Source: Aliagarivorans taiwanensis DSM 22990 (GTDB lineage Bacteria; Pseudomonadota; Gammaproteobacteria; Enterobacterales; Celerinatantimonadaceae). Taken from it: a DNA stretch of 64,000 bases. Location: positions 1 to 64,000 of the forward strand of contig NZ_AUBZ01000023.1 in NCBI RefSeq assembly GCF_000429505.1. The letters are read 5' to 3'. The notes beneath the pieces were generated by a model that did not search any database, was not told the origin of the DNA, and saw only the letters and a program-made list of their open reading frames with translations. Both the position numbers and the translations under genes were made by a program. Shown here piece by piece: positions 8,768 to 17,431 of this stretch (within the stretch, counting starts at the first letter, position 1; every line of letters starts with the position of its first letter).

Positions 8768-9190
8768 TTAGTTAGTTGGCGTAACGCCTTTTTTTAGTAA
8801 TAAATTTCCGTACTTACGGGTAGTGCCAGTGACCACCACACAGCTGGCACTTTGGGTGCGGTCGTAGAACTCGAAGCGTTCTACTGAGTAGAGCTCGGTG
8901 CCTTTGGGTAGCGCCCGCTGGTACTCATCGAGCAGCCCTTCTGGGTAGCGGTCATCACCCACGGTCTTCATTACCACCGCCTTGTCAGGCACATATTGGT
9001 CAAGCTCGATAAGCTCACAGATGGCGGCCGCCAGCTCCGAGACCTCGCAGCCACGCGCCTGAATCACCGTCTGGTTACAGCTATGCGCTGGGAAGTGGAT
9101 GTCGCTGAGTACCAACTCATCGCCGTGGCCCATGCGGGCCAGTTGATAGAGCAACTCAGGGGGAATAAGTGGGCTGATTCCTTTTAACAT
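8768..9190 (-). CDS. RbsD/FucU-family sugar mutarotase or pyranase
   Basis: A 140-residue member of the RbsD/FucU family, which interconverts sugar anomers or ring forms so that the kinase or dehydrogenase receives the right one. It begins MLKGISPLIPPELLYQLARMGHGDELVLSD, with the family's conserved His-Gly-Asp and a trailing Asp, and ends GTTRKYGNLLLKKG, containing the conserved Tyr. Length and the ARMGHGDE motif fit FucU (L-fucose mutarotase) better than RbsD. GGAG precedes the ATG by 5 nt. It lies between gatY and the ABC ATPase gene, which implies an imported reducing sugar. Confidence 0.85.
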   Translation of the reverse strand: MLKGISPLIPPELLYQLARMGHGDELVLSDIHFPAHSCNQTVIQARGCEVSELAAAICELIELDQYVPDKAVVMKTVGDDRYPEGLLDEYQRALPKGTELYSVERFEFYDRTQSASCVVVTGTTRKYGNLLLKKGVTPTN

Positions 9191-9198
9191 GTCGGCTC

Positions 9199-10053
9199 CT
9201 ATAAGCGTCCGGCGCTGCCGCAGATATCGATTTTCTGTTTGATGACGTTGGCCATCGCCAGCTTGGCTTCCACGTTGTAGACCCGTGGGTCGTTCACCGA
9301 GGGGTCATCCTGGAACACTTGCTTGAGGGTGTCGGCGTAGGCAATCTTCAGCTCAGTAGCAACGTTTACCTTGGCAATCCCCATACTCACGCAGCGCCGC
9401 ACATCTTCGGCCGACACTCCAGAAGCGCCGTGTAGCACTAGCGGAATCGACACCAATTCAGCAATCGCTTGCAGCCGTACAAAGTCCAAACGCGGCTCTT
9501 CCTTATACAGCCCGTGGGCCGTACCAATCGCGACTGCCAGCGCATCGATGCCGGTGCGATCGACAAACTCGGCGGCTTGCTGCGGGTCGGTATAAGGCTC
9601 TGCAACATGGTCGACAATCAGGTCGTCTTCTTGGCCGACAAGCTGGCCTAGCTCCGCTTCTACACTACATCCATAGCTGTGACAAAGTGCCACCACGCGT
9701 TGTGTGAGGTTAACGTTTTCCTCGAAGCTAAAATGAGAGCCGTCTATCATCGCCGAGCGGATCCCGCCTTGAACTTTGGTCGCAATGTCTTCGATATCGG
9801 TGTGATGATCGAGGTGCAGTGCTACCTGCATGCCACGCTCGTTGGCGGCGGCATTGACCAAGGCGATCAGCTCGCTGGTGCCGGCATATTGATAGGTGGA
9901 AGGCGTGCCTGCCAGAATCACTGGCGACTCCATTTCCCGGGCGGTATCCAGTACGCAGTGCACCGACTCCAGGTTATGGATATTAAAGGCGGGAACGGCA
10001 TACCCTCCCTTGCGCGCCTGCTCCAACAAGTATTTGGTATGCGTCAAGCTCAT
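9199..10053 (-). CDS. gatY: Class II tagatose-1,6-bisphosphate aldolase catalytic subunit (GatY/KbaY type)
   Basis: A zinc-dependent class II aldolase of 284 residues that should cleave tagatose-1,6-bisphosphate into dihydroxyacetone phosphate and glyceraldehyde-3-phosphate. Visible features are the HLDHHTD zinc/catalytic block, SMIDGSHFSFEENV-like active-site loop, VEAELGQLVGQED, AIGTAHGLYKEEP, and the HGASGVS phosphate-binding region. The ATG at 10053 overlaps the gatD stop as ATGA and has GGGGAG upstream; the frame extends 5 codons further. The distant gatZ supplies the stabilising partner. The GatY versus KbaY distinction rests on the neighbouring gatD. Confidence 0.88.
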   Translation of the reverse strand: MSLTHTKYLLEQARKGGYAVPAFNIHNLESVHCVLDTAREMESPVILAGTPSTYQYAGTSELIALVNAAANERGMQVALHLDHHTDIEDIATKVQGGIRSAMIDGSHFSFEENVNLTQRVVALCHSYGCSVEAELGQLVGQEDDLIVDHVAEPYTDPQQAAEFVDRTGIDALAVAIGTAHGLYKEEPRLDFVRLQAIAELVSIPLVLHGASGVSAEDVRRCVSMGIAKVNVATELKIAYADTLKQVFQDDPSVNDPRVYNVEAKLAMANVIKQKIDICGSAGRL

Positions 10054-11093
10054 GCTTGCTCTCCCCATTTGAGTAAAATTTTTCCGGCCGGGTTACGGCC
10101 ATCCAGTGCCAGAACCTGCTGGCTGTAGTTATCCGGTGCTAATACCTGATCCACCAGCAGCTCGGTGTTGATTTGATTGTTGGCAAACAGCTCTTTGGCG
10201 ATCTGCCATTCCATGCCGGGATACGGCGCAGAGTAGTTCATCCACGAGCCGCTAAGGTTGAGCTCTTTACGGAGAATTTGGCCGAACTCTTGATGGCTCA
10301 TCTGCAGGTCTTGGTGCAGGGTGCCAATCAGCGCGATGGTGGCGCGAGGCCCGGCTATTGCTAGACATAGCTTAACGGTGTCCGGATGACCGGCGGTCTC
10401 CAGCAGCAACTGCGGTGATTGCTCTGGGTTAGCGATGCTGTCGGCGCTCTGTTCGGTGCGCGAGTTAATGCACTGATCAGCGCCTAAGGTCGCCGCCTTA
10501 TCTAGCTTGGCATCGTCGATGTCGATGGCGACCACACTGGCCGCGCCCAAGGCTTTGGCTGCTTGCACCGCCAACAGGCCGATGGTGCCCACCCCAACTA
10601 CCACCACTTGCTTGCCCTCGCAGCCGCCGTTCATCAGCATGGCGTGCAGGCTCACGGTAAGTGGCTCAAAGAAGGCCCCTTCCAGCGAGCTAACGCTGCC
10701 GTCGAGTTTGAAGCAACACTTGGCGGGCACTTGCACGTACTCAGCGTTCGCCCCCTGTACCCGCGAGCCGACAAAGCTGTAATCCTTACACAGGCTGTAG
10801 CGCCCGGCGCGACACTCGCTGCACTCGCCGCAGGGAACTAAAGGAGCACAGGCGATGCGATCGCCCAGTGCCAGCCCTTCTACCTCGGCGCCAAGCTCAA
10901 CCACTTCACCTGAGAATTCATGCCCTAACACGATGGGATAGAAATGCGCACCGTTGTGGAAAATGCGGGGCAGATCCGAGCCACACAGACCCGAGTAGTG
11001 CACCTTCACAATTACTGCATCAGCAGCGGGCTCTGGTTTGGCTATGTGGGTCAGCTCTAGTTTTTTATTTGCTTTCACGGCAATACTGAGCAT
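10050..11093 (-). CDS. gatD: Galactitol-1-phosphate 5-dehydrogenase-like zinc MDR (GatD)
   Basis: A 347-residue zinc-dependent medium-chain dehydrogenase closely resembling E. coli GatD, which oxidises galactitol-1-phosphate to tagatose-6-phosphate. Shared blocks include SGLCGSDLPRIFHNGAH, LGHEFSGEV, the four structural-zinc cysteines in CGECSECRAGRYSLC, the Rossmann GVGTIGLLAVQAAKALGA, and GTLHQDL...LRKELNLSGSWMNYSAPYPGMEW. It is the first gene of the operon, with AAGGA 7 nt before the ATG. It diverges from the FGGY kinase across a 181-nt region with CTTTCG sites. With no PTS present, the substrate may be made by that kinase or be the free polyol. Confidence 0.9.
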   Translation of the reverse strand: MLSIAVKANKKLELTHIAKPEPAADAVIVKVHYSGLCGSDLPRIFHNGAHFYPIVLGHEFSGEVVELGAEVEGLALGDRIACAPLVPCGECSECRAGRYSLCKDYSFVGSRVQGANAEYVQVPAKCCFKLDGSVSSLEGAFFEPLTVSLHAMLMNGGCEGKQVVVVGVGTIGLLAVQAAKALGAASVVAIDIDDAKLDKAATLGADQCINSRTEQSADSIANPEQSPQLLLETAGHPDTVKLCLAIAGPRATIALIGTLHQDLQMSHQEFGQILRKELNLSGSWMNYSAPYPGMEWQIAKELFANNQINTELLVDQVLAPDNYSQQVLALDGRNPAGKILLKWGEQA

Positions 11094-11110
11094 TGATGAT
11101 TCCTTTTCGA

Positions 11111-11197
11111 AGACTCTTTCATTGACAAGATAAAAACTTTCGATACCTTGTAAATTAGATCCAATGACTTTCGTTTTCTATCTTTATCTTTCGAAAA
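11111..11197. promoter_or_regulatory. CTTTCG-rich candidate DeoR-type operators, gatD/kinase divergent region
   Basis: The divergent region has CTTTC at 11116-11120, ACTTTCG near 11136-11142, and a dense block at 11166-11193 that reads ACTTTCG, CTATCTTT, then ATCTTTCG. Repeated CTTTC elements are characteristic of AgaR/GatR-like DeoR operators. The same motif recurs upstream of gatZ. Binding by the DeoR-type protein at 3183-3956 is inferred. Confidence 0.55.
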
Positions 11198-11274
11198 CTG
11201 TTGTTTGATCACATTTATCGTCGCTTTTTTGTTCACACTAGTAAGCGACAGACTGAATCAACACGGACGGAAAC

Positions 11275-12762
11275 ATGTATCTGGGAATAGACTGTGGAAC
11301 ACAGGGCACCAAAGCGCTGCTGTGGCATAAAGGACAGGTAATTGGCGAAGCCTACCAGCCTCACCAACTAGTAAGTAAAGACGATGGCACCCGTGAGCAG
11401 GCGCCTGCGCAGTGGTTTGAGGCGCTAATCCAAGCAGCACAACAAGCCATTAATGAGAGTGGCTTCCCCGCCAAGCAACTTAAAGGCATTGGCGTCTCCG
11501 GTCAGCAACATGGCCTGGTGATCCTCGATGAGCGGCAACAGCCACTGCGTGATGCAATATTGTGGTGTGACACCCGCCCCGAGCAAGCCTTGAAAGATTT
11601 CGAAAGTCGTTATGGCTTAAATTTTCCCGCACAACTGGGGATCCCGGTGCCGGTAGCCTTTACCTTGGGCAAGCTGTTATGGGTTAAGCACCACCAGCCT
11701 GCGCTGTTTCAGCGCATCGCCTACTTGATGCTGCCCCACGACTACCTCAACTTCCGGCTAACCGGCAACTATACCGCGGAGCCGGGTGATGCCTCGGGGA
11801 CCGGCTTTTTCGATACCCAGCTCCGCGAATACCAGCGCGACATTCTCGGGCTGTTGGATCTGCCGGCAGGCTTTCGTCTACCAGAGCTTATCGACTCAGA
11901 GCAAAGCTGTGGCCGGGTGACCAAAGAGGTGCAGGCGCTGCTGGGCTGTGGGCCGGAGGTGATCGTCTCCAGTGGCGGGGGCGATAACATGATGGCAGCG
12001 ATCGGCACCGGGAACGTCGCCCCCGGCCTGCTGACCATGAGCCTTGGCACTTCCGGCACCGTCTATGGCTACAGCGAGCATCAGCTGGATGCCTCAACCC
12101 TTCCCGATCTAAATACCTTCTGCTCCTCCAGCGGTGGCTACCTGCCGCTGGCCAGCACCATGAACGTAACCACCGCCAACAACCAACTGCTGGCGCTGAC
12201 CAACCATTCAGTCAATGACTTTGACCAACTACTGGCTCAGGCCCCCATCGGCGCCGAAGGGCTGCGCTGCCTGCCGTTCTTTAACGGCTCGCGCCTGCCC
12301 AACCTGCCCGATGCCAGCGGCGCACTATTGGGCATGCGCGCCAATAACCTAAGCCAAGCCAACCTGCTGCGCGCCGGCGTCGAGGCGGTCAGCTACAACC
12401 TGGTGAAAGGGGTGGAGGTGCTCAAGCAAGCTGGGCTGACGTTCAACGCCATCCGCCTGATTGGCGGCGGCGCCAAGAGCCCGCTATGGCGACAGATGCT
12501 GGCGGATATCTCCGGCCTTCCAGTATCGGGCTTGGCGGTGGGCGAAGCGGGCGCCTTGGGCGCAGCCCTGCAAGCCTGCTGGGCTCGTAGCAACCTGCAT
12601 CGCCGTGGGCTAACCATCAGCGAGCTTTGCCAACACTATATTCAAGAGCAGCCCAACAGCCAGGTCGCGCCACAGTCCAATCAGGACTACCAGCAGCACT
12701 ACCAGCAATATCACCAGTTGCTGGATGACTATGTCGGGCACTACCAGCACCAGTTTGTTTAG
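11275..12762 (+). CDS. FGGY-family carbohydrate kinase, xylulokinase-like
   Basis: A 495-residue FGGY sugar kinase. The N-terminal ATPase fold starts MYLGIDCGTQGTKALL. The substrate-side SGQQHGLVILDERQQPLRDAILWCDTR closely follows xylulokinases, and the C-terminal RLIGGGAKSPLWRQMLADISG and GEAGALGAAL blocks bind the adenine. In this island it presumably phosphorylates the incoming ketose or polyol (for example tagatose, galactitol or a related sugar) before gatD and the GatYZ aldolase act. That differs from the PTS-based galactitol route (inference). It diverges from gatD and ends at a strong terminator before convergent gatZ. Genuine xylulose kinase activity is the alternative. Confidence 0.85.
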   Translation: MYLGIDCGTQGTKALLWHKGQVIGEAYQPHQLVSKDDGTREQAPAQWFEALIQAAQQAINESGFPAKQLKGIGVSGQQHGLVILDERQQPLRDAILWCDTRPEQALKDFESRYGLNFPAQLGIPVPVAFTLGKLLWVKHHQPALFQRIAYLMLPHDYLNFRLTGNYTAEPGDASGTGFFDTQLREYQRDILGLLDLPAGFRLPELIDSEQSCGRVTKEVQALLGCGPEVIVSSGGGDNMMAAIGTGNVAPGLLTMSLGTSGTVYGYSEHQLDASTLPDLNTFCSSSGGYLPLASTMNVTTANNQLLALTNHSVNDFDQLLAQAPIGAEGLRCLPFFNGSRLPNLPDASGALLGMRANNLSQANLLRAGVEAVSYNLVKGVEVLKQAGLTFNAIRLIGGGAKSPLWRQMLADISGLPVSGLAVGEAGALGAALQACWARSNLHRRGLTISELCQHYIQEQPNSQVAPQSNQDYQQHYQQYHQLLDDYVGHYQHQFV

Positions 12763-12787
12763 CGCTTGACCCAAACGTACAAAACGA

Positions 12788-12816
12788 AAAAGCCGTGCTA
12801 TCGCTGCACGGCTTTT
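12788..12816 (+). terminator. Terminator between the FGGY kinase and gatZ
   Basis: An 11-bp stem AAAAGCCGTGC / GCACGGCTTTT with a 7-nt loop lies 25 nt after the kinase stop. It is A/T-flanked on both sides, so it can serve both convergent transcripts. Confidence 0.88.
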
Positions 12817-12868
12817 CTATTAGCGAGCCCTAAACACTCAGTGCTTTAAGCACTCTCTGATAAAGCCC

Positions 12869-14161
12869 TTAAGCACTTTCGGACAAGACTGGAACTTGCT
12901 GCCCTTCACAGGCAAAGCGGTACTCCGCCAGCACTTCTTCAATCTTGGACAAGATAATCTCCTGCGGCGTTGCCTCCAGCTGGCCGGTGAGCACCAACTT
13001 GTACTGGCTCGGCAGGTATTGGCTGAGTAGCCCCAATGGAATACTGCAGGCGCTGAGGTTGTCGTTCATTCGGGCGATGGCCGACTCTATCTTATCGTCG
13101 GTCCAGTAGTAGCGGATCCTATCGGACAGGCTGTAGCCAAGCTGCACCAAGGCGTGGGAATAGGTTTGGCTGTAGTAGTCTTGCCAGTACTGGCGGTTAT
13201 CCAGCAGCACTTGGTTGATCACCTCTTTAAGGTGGCTCTGCTTGGCCGGGTCGACGATCTGTTTCTCGATTTCGGCCAGCGCAAAAATAGCTTCGCGCAT
13301 GGCAAAGGTCAGCCACGGCCCGACTTTGAGGATGGCGAAGTGGTCCTCAACCATCTCCTGCAGATGCTCACGGGTTTGATAGTCGGTGGAGTGAGCCTCG
13401 TACAGATACGGGGTCTCTTCGATAAAGCGCGACAGGGCCTGAGCATTCTCACGCCGATAGTGGATCACATTGGAGTGGTCGAACTCCACCGCAGGCTGCA
13501 CTACAACTCCCACTACCCGCTCTAGCGCCGAGTAGATGCCCGCCTCTTCAAAGGCCTGCTTGTGGGTTTCGATGGTGGAGCGAGCATCACACACCTCTGT
13601 GACATGCACGCTCTCAATTGCCTCTTTTTCGCCACCGGGTACCGGTACCTCGGTGCCAATCACATAACACAGCTGGCGCTTTTGCTCCTCGGTGGCGGTG
13701 CGCTCGACAATATAGGCCAGCCGTGCTGCCCGCCGTGCCACCTCCATGGGCGGCAGGGGCACCGGGTCGTCGGCACAGGACATCGATGCATCGAGGTGGA
13801 TCTTGGAAAAGCCAGCGCGCACGTAATCTTCAATCAAGCGCTCAGATTTGAGCATGGCCTGCTCGGCAGATTCTTTTTGCCAGCAATTTGGCCCCAGATG
13901 GTCGCCACCGAGCACTAAGCGCTCCAGCGGAAAGCCCTCTTCTTCCGCGATCTGATGGACAAAGTCCACAAAATCGCGCGGCACCATACCGGTGTAGCCA
14001 CCGAATTGATTGACCTGATTGGAGGTCGCCTCAATCAACGCGACCGCATCGCTATACTTCTCGAAACGCAGTACCGCCCGGATCACATTGGGATGCGCCG
14101 AACAGATGGAGCAGATCCCCCCACCCAAGCCCGCTTTATGTCTTGCCACGATATCCTTCAT
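12869..14161 (-). CDS. gatZ: Tagatose-bisphosphate aldolase non-catalytic subunit (GatZ/KbaZ)
   Basis: A 430-residue member of the GatZ/KbaZ family (PF08013). These subunits are needed for full activity and stability of the GatY/KbaY aldolase and were once annotated as tagatose-6-phosphate kinases. Family blocks include [63 protein letters not shown] and [13 protein letters not shown] lies 6 nt upstream of the ATG. It is separated from gatY by gatD and the kinase and has its own promoter region with CTTTCG repeats. GatZ and KbaZ are not distinguished here; the symbol follows gatD. Confidence 0.88.
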   Translation of the reverse strand: MKDIVARHKAGLGGGICSICSAHPNVIRAVLRFEKYSDAVALIEATSNQVNQFGGYTGMVPRDFVDFVHQIAEEEGFPLERLVLGGDHLGPNCWQKESAEQAMLKSERLIEDYVRAGFSKIHLDASMSCADDPVPLPPMEVARRAARLAYIVERTATEEQKRQLCYVIGTEVPVPGGEKEAIESVHVTEVCDARSTIETHKQAFEEAGIYSALERVVGVVVQPAVEFDHSNVIHYRRENAQALSRFIEETPYLYEAHSTDYQTREHLQEMVEDHFAILKVGPWLTFAMREAIFALAEIEKQIVDPAKQSHLKEVINQVLLDNRQYWQDYYSQTYSHALVQLGYSLSDRIRYYWTDDKIESAIARMNDNLSACSIPLGLLSQYLPSQYKLVLTGQLEATPQEIILSKIEEVLAEYRFACEGQQVPVLSESA

Positions 14162-14181
14162 GCCTTACCTCTTCCTAATGC

Positions 14182-14210
14182 AACTTTCGTTATCTTTCGT
14201 TTATTTTTGA
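14182..14210. promoter_or_regulatory. CTTTCG direct repeats upstream of gatZ, candidate DeoR-type operator
   Basis: AACTTTCGT at 14182-14190 is followed directly by TATCTTTCGT at 14191-14200 and TTATTTTTG. The two CTTTCGT cores are 10 bp apart, one helical turn, 21-49 nt before the gatZ start codon. This matches the arrangement seen before gatD and the FGGY kinase. Confidence 0.55.
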
Positions 14211-14302
14211 CCCATTCGCGCAAAAAGTAAACATTCGACAATAACAAAGATGAAGGTTTGTGGGTGTTGCCCAACATACTGGGGGTTTGGCAATGGATGC
14301 TG

Positions 14303-14466
14303 TTATACCAATCTACATAAGTAACTGATCATTCTTGCTGGTTAAAATCATCGATGACAGCGTCAACGCTTTTGTAATTAGTCCACTAGTTACGGCAAGC
14401 GCCTCCTTGTCCTCAATGATTTTCCCTGCGCAATATCTGATCATTAACTTATCCAGATTGGTATTA
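14303..14466. mobile_element. MITE-like element with ~30-bp terminal inverted repeats
   Basis: The left end TTATACCAATCTACATAAGT and the right end read in reverse (TAATACCAATCTGGATAAGT) agree at about 24 of 30 positions, continuing to ...TGATCA on both sides. They enclose about 100 bp with no gene of its own, although the minus-strand frame is open across the element. Short, gene-free intergenic units with such ends are typical of miniature inverted-repeat elements. No target duplication could be fixed with confidence. Most of the 421-nt gap between gatZ and the nuclease gene is this element. Confidence 0.65.
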
Positions 14467-14582
14467 GCGGTTTGTAGAAAGGAGGAGAGAAGTAAAGCAG
14501 GGAAGGTATCAGGCCGCTTCAGCATTCGAAGCGACCATGCGACATATACCCGAACAACCACAAGGTGTTCGGGTGTAGAGGG

Positions 14583-17135
14583 TTAACGGCTAGCGCGGAT
14601 CCGCAAGCGCAGACCGATAACCAGCAACAGCCCGATTGCCATCAACAGCAGTGATGAAGCACCGTTGTTGAAGGCCGCGAAAATGCCGCCACGACTAACG
14701 CGCAATGTTTGTGTATCAAGCAGTTCGCCTGCTAGAAAGCGGCTTTGCTGATAGTCGCCCGCCGCGAGTTCGCCAAGCTCCAAGATCGCCCAGCCCTGCT
14801 CAATTTCCTCTTGGGTGAGTAGCCTCGCCACATTCACCGCATAGTTACGCAGCCACGCTGGCGCATTGTCATCGACCACGATATGCACCCGGATCTCGCT
14901 GCCGACCTGAATCTGCTGCTGCGCCAAAGATGTCAAATCAAACAACAGCTGCGCCGGCTGTTCCGGCTGTGGCCTTGCGATGTCGGGGAGTGCGATGTCG
15001 GGGAGCGCGATGGGCTGCTCGGGAAGCTGCACCCACTCGCCTGGTGCTTGGCTGAAACGTAACACCACTATCGCAGGATCGTGATCGGAGGAGCGATAAG
15101 GGTCATCAAACTTCTCAAAGGCTTTGGTGTTTCTGCGCTCGTACTCAAACCAGGTGGACTCCACCGAGTTAATCGCCCAGTCGGTGCCATCGATGATGTA
15201 GGGCATCAGCGCGGGCTCGGCCAAGAAGTAATCGAGGGAGCCGACAATGTCGTTGAAGGCATAACTGAAAGAGCCCGGATGCATACTCTGGATAACGTTC
15301 ACATAGCCATAGGACTGCTCAATCAAAGCGCCATGCTCGCCGTGTAGTGGCGCACCCGAGGATTGATCGCCTCCGATATAGGTATCGCGGGCGGCATGGA
15401 TAGAGTAGTCCGCGGGCGCATGCTCGCGGTTGGTGAGCACCATGATGGCGTCTTCGCCAGCATAGGAGTTGAGATCGCCCATCAGGATCTTATAGCCATC
15501 AAACTGCGCCATCTGCTCGCCAAGCTGGTAGGCCGCCGACACCCGAAAGTTCTCACAAGATCCTTGCAGATCTGGGTCACCATTTTGCTGATCATCCTCC
15601 CAACAGCTTGAGCCCTTCGATTTGAAGTGATTCACCGCAATGATAATGGTTTGCTCGCTGCTAGGCAGACGAAAGCTTGCCACTACCGTGTCGCGCTGCT
15701 TGGCGCGTTTAAACTTACCGTTACCCAAGTCGACATGCTGCTGGGGCAACTCGATGGTGTCAAAGCCCTCCAATGCCACCACCGAAGGGCGGTAGATGGC
15801 GTGGTTGGTGATCACATCCCGACCGATGTAATCAACACCCGGCTTGCTTAGGATTTGGTAGTGCTTGGCGGGCGGCAACTGCTGATTGAGCTTGGAGACT
15901 AAGTCGAAGATGGCCGAGCCCTCGTCAAAGCCGTTGTTCTCCACTTCAATCAAGCCAACGATATCGGCATCGATGGCCAGCAAAGCATTCACGATCTTGG
16001 CGCTTTGCTGGGCGAACTCTTGCTCGCTGGCAGCTCCTCGGCTGTCGCCAAAGGGGTTGGGGTTGCCGCCAAAATCCGAGTTGAAGTAGTTGAGCACGTT
16101 AAAGCTGGCAATGGTTAGTTCGCCATCTTCACGTAGCTTCGGTTTGGCGCTGCGCGCGGCGTTATCGTGATTAAAGGTTGCCTGCTGGGCTTGGTTCATC
16201 ACAAAAATGCGGTACTCGTTAAAGGAGCGATTTAACGGGCCAATTAACCCTTCCCCATCAAGCGTGGCGCCTACCCGAACATAATCATCGGTCTGGCCTT
16301 CACCATTATTCAGGCCAAAGTCCGGATACCATGGCAGCACGCCTTTTGGCGCTTTGCTAAAGCTCTCAACCACCACCCGGCGGTCAGCGTTATCCTGGTG
16401 GCGCTGGTGCGCTTGCTCACTGCCGGGGGCAAACTCTTGATTGGGATGAACGTTAACGGCGCCATGCGCAATCACCATATTGCTGCGTTTAGCACTGTGG
16501 TCAAAGCCATAGGTGCGGGTCACATGCATGTCGGACTCTGCGGCAAACTGCACCAGCATGTTTTCATGGCGCTCTAAGGTGGCGCTGAAATTGGCGTCCT
16601 GCTCATGCGCAACGACTTCAATAGGGGGGATCTGAACATTTTTACGCCCGGTTGGCGCAACAATAGACGCCTTAAGCTGGGTCCAGTAGTAGTGCTCGTA
16701 GACCGGGCCATAGGCGAGAACCTCGTCGCCAACGGTCAGACCTTCGGTAAACCCGGGTACAAAGATCCCCTCCGAGGTTAGTGGGTTACCATCGCCCAAC
16801 TCATCTTGCATAAAAAAGCCAACCAGCAGATCGCGCCCTAGGCTACTTTGCTGAATAGCGGTCACCACGCCCTTCACCACAAAACGCTCATCCGATTCAA
16901 ACTGCTTAGCCGGAGGATTGGTGAAAGGAGAGAAGCGCCCCTCACCTTGTAGCTGCATGATCGTAGCGCTGATTGCATCATCCGGAATGCCTAGCGCATC
17001 GACGGAAACCAGCTCGTGTTGAGCAGTCGCGCCAGCGGAGCGCGGCTCTAAAATAGCGTCTGAAGAAACAACGTCAGCAACGCCCGGAAGCGATAACTGA
17101 AAAAGAATGAGCGAAGATAAGATTTTATTTTTCAT
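14583..17135 (-). CDS. ExeM/NucH-family extracellular endonuclease
   Basis: An 850-residue secreted nuclease with a Sec signal peptide (MKNKILSSLILFQLSLPGVA). An OB-fold-like domain follows at about residues 50-200, and the Mg-dependent endonuclease/exonuclease/phosphatase domain starts near residue 335 (ELTIASFNVLNYF, IVGLIEVENNGF, VNHFKSKGSSC, ILMGDLNSYAGEDA, SSDHDPAIVVL). The tail has GG, a hydrophobic span (ASSLLLMAIGLLLVIGL) and a terminal RLRIRASR. This resembles a C-terminal sorting/anchor signal of the GlyGly-CTERM kind, though the canonical glycines are only partly present. A Pro/Gln-rich linker contains a short tandem repeat. Likely role: degrading extracellular DNA for phosphate or carbon, or biofilm dispersal. 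Confidence 0.88.
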   Translation of the reverse strand: MKNKILSSLILFQLSLPGVADVVSSDAILEPRSAGATAQHELVSVDALGIPDDAISATIMQLQGEGRFSPFTNPPAKQFESDERFVVKGVVTAIQQSSLGRDLLVGFFMQDELGDGNPLTSEGIFVPGFTEGLTVGDEVLAYGPVYEHYYWTQLKASIVAPTGRKNVQIPPIEVVAHEQDANFSATLERHENMLVQFAAESDMHVTRTYGFDHSAKRSNMVIAHGAVNVHPNQEFAPGSEQAHQRHQDNADRRVVVESFSKAPKGVLPWYPDFGLNNGEGQTDDYVRVGATLDGEGLIGPLNRSFNEYRIFVMNQAQQATFNHDNAARSAKPKLREDGELTIASFNVLNYFNSDFGGNPNPFGDSRGAASEQEFAQQSAKIVNALLAIDADIVGLIEVENNGFDEGSAIFDLVSKLNQQLPPAKHYQILSKPGVDYIGRDVITNHAIYRPSVVALEGFDTIELPQQHVDLGNGKFKRAKQRDTVVASFRLPSSEQTIIIAVNHFKSKGSSCWEDDQQNGDPDLQGSCENFRVSAAYQLGEQMAQFDGYKILMGDLNSYAGEDAIMVLTNREHAPADYSIHAARDTYIGGDQSSGAPLHGEHGALIEQSYGYVNVIQSMHPGSFSYAFNDIVGSLDYFLAEPALMPYIIDGTDWAINSVESTWFEYERRNTKAFEKFDDPYRSSDHDPAIVVLRFSQAPGEWVQLPEQPIALPDIALPDIARPQPEQPAQLLFDLTSLAQQQIQVGSEIRVHIVVDDNAPAWLRNYAVNVARLLTQEEIEQGWAILELGELAAGDYQQSRFLAGELLDTQTLRVSRGGIFAAFNNGASSLLLMAIGLLLVIGLRLRIRASR
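14977..15006. repeat. 15-bp tandem repeat in the nuclease linker
   Basis: Two 15-bp copies (GCGATGTCGGGGAGT/C) followed by a partial third encode ALPDI-ALPDI-A in the linker between the nuclease domain and the C-terminal module. It is in frame, so copy-number change would alter linker length without breaking the gene. Confidence 0.75.
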
Positions 17136-17431
17136 ACAGCTCCATTGAAATATCTATCTACCAAAACCCGATTAACCACCCGACAGCGGGGGATGACTGC
17201 CGTGAAGTATATGAGGTGAAAACGACGAGACGACAGAGGTCAAAGGCAGCCGTAGACAAAGGGCCGAGGGAGCTAGTGTAAGCCACTCGCTGTTAGCCCT
17301 AGTGAACTGCTTTAACATCAACGCCTTAGCTTTTCGGTCGCCAATATAGTTGACAATAAACTCAGTGTATACCGGAACTTTTGTGTCACAGGGACAAGTG
17401 AGCACTCGCTTGGCCTGCACCCGCTCCCCGC

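Noticed and set aside
14313-14561. 82-codon minus-strand frame between gatZ and the nuclease gene
   Set aside because: It runs through the MITE-like element and its flank, has no ribosome site and no recognisable protein pattern. The open frame is a by-product of the element.
17172-17420. 82-codon minus-strand frame upstream of the nuclease gene
   Set aside because: Composition and lack of a ribosome site argue against coding. The 296-nt gap 17136-17431 shows no other feature.
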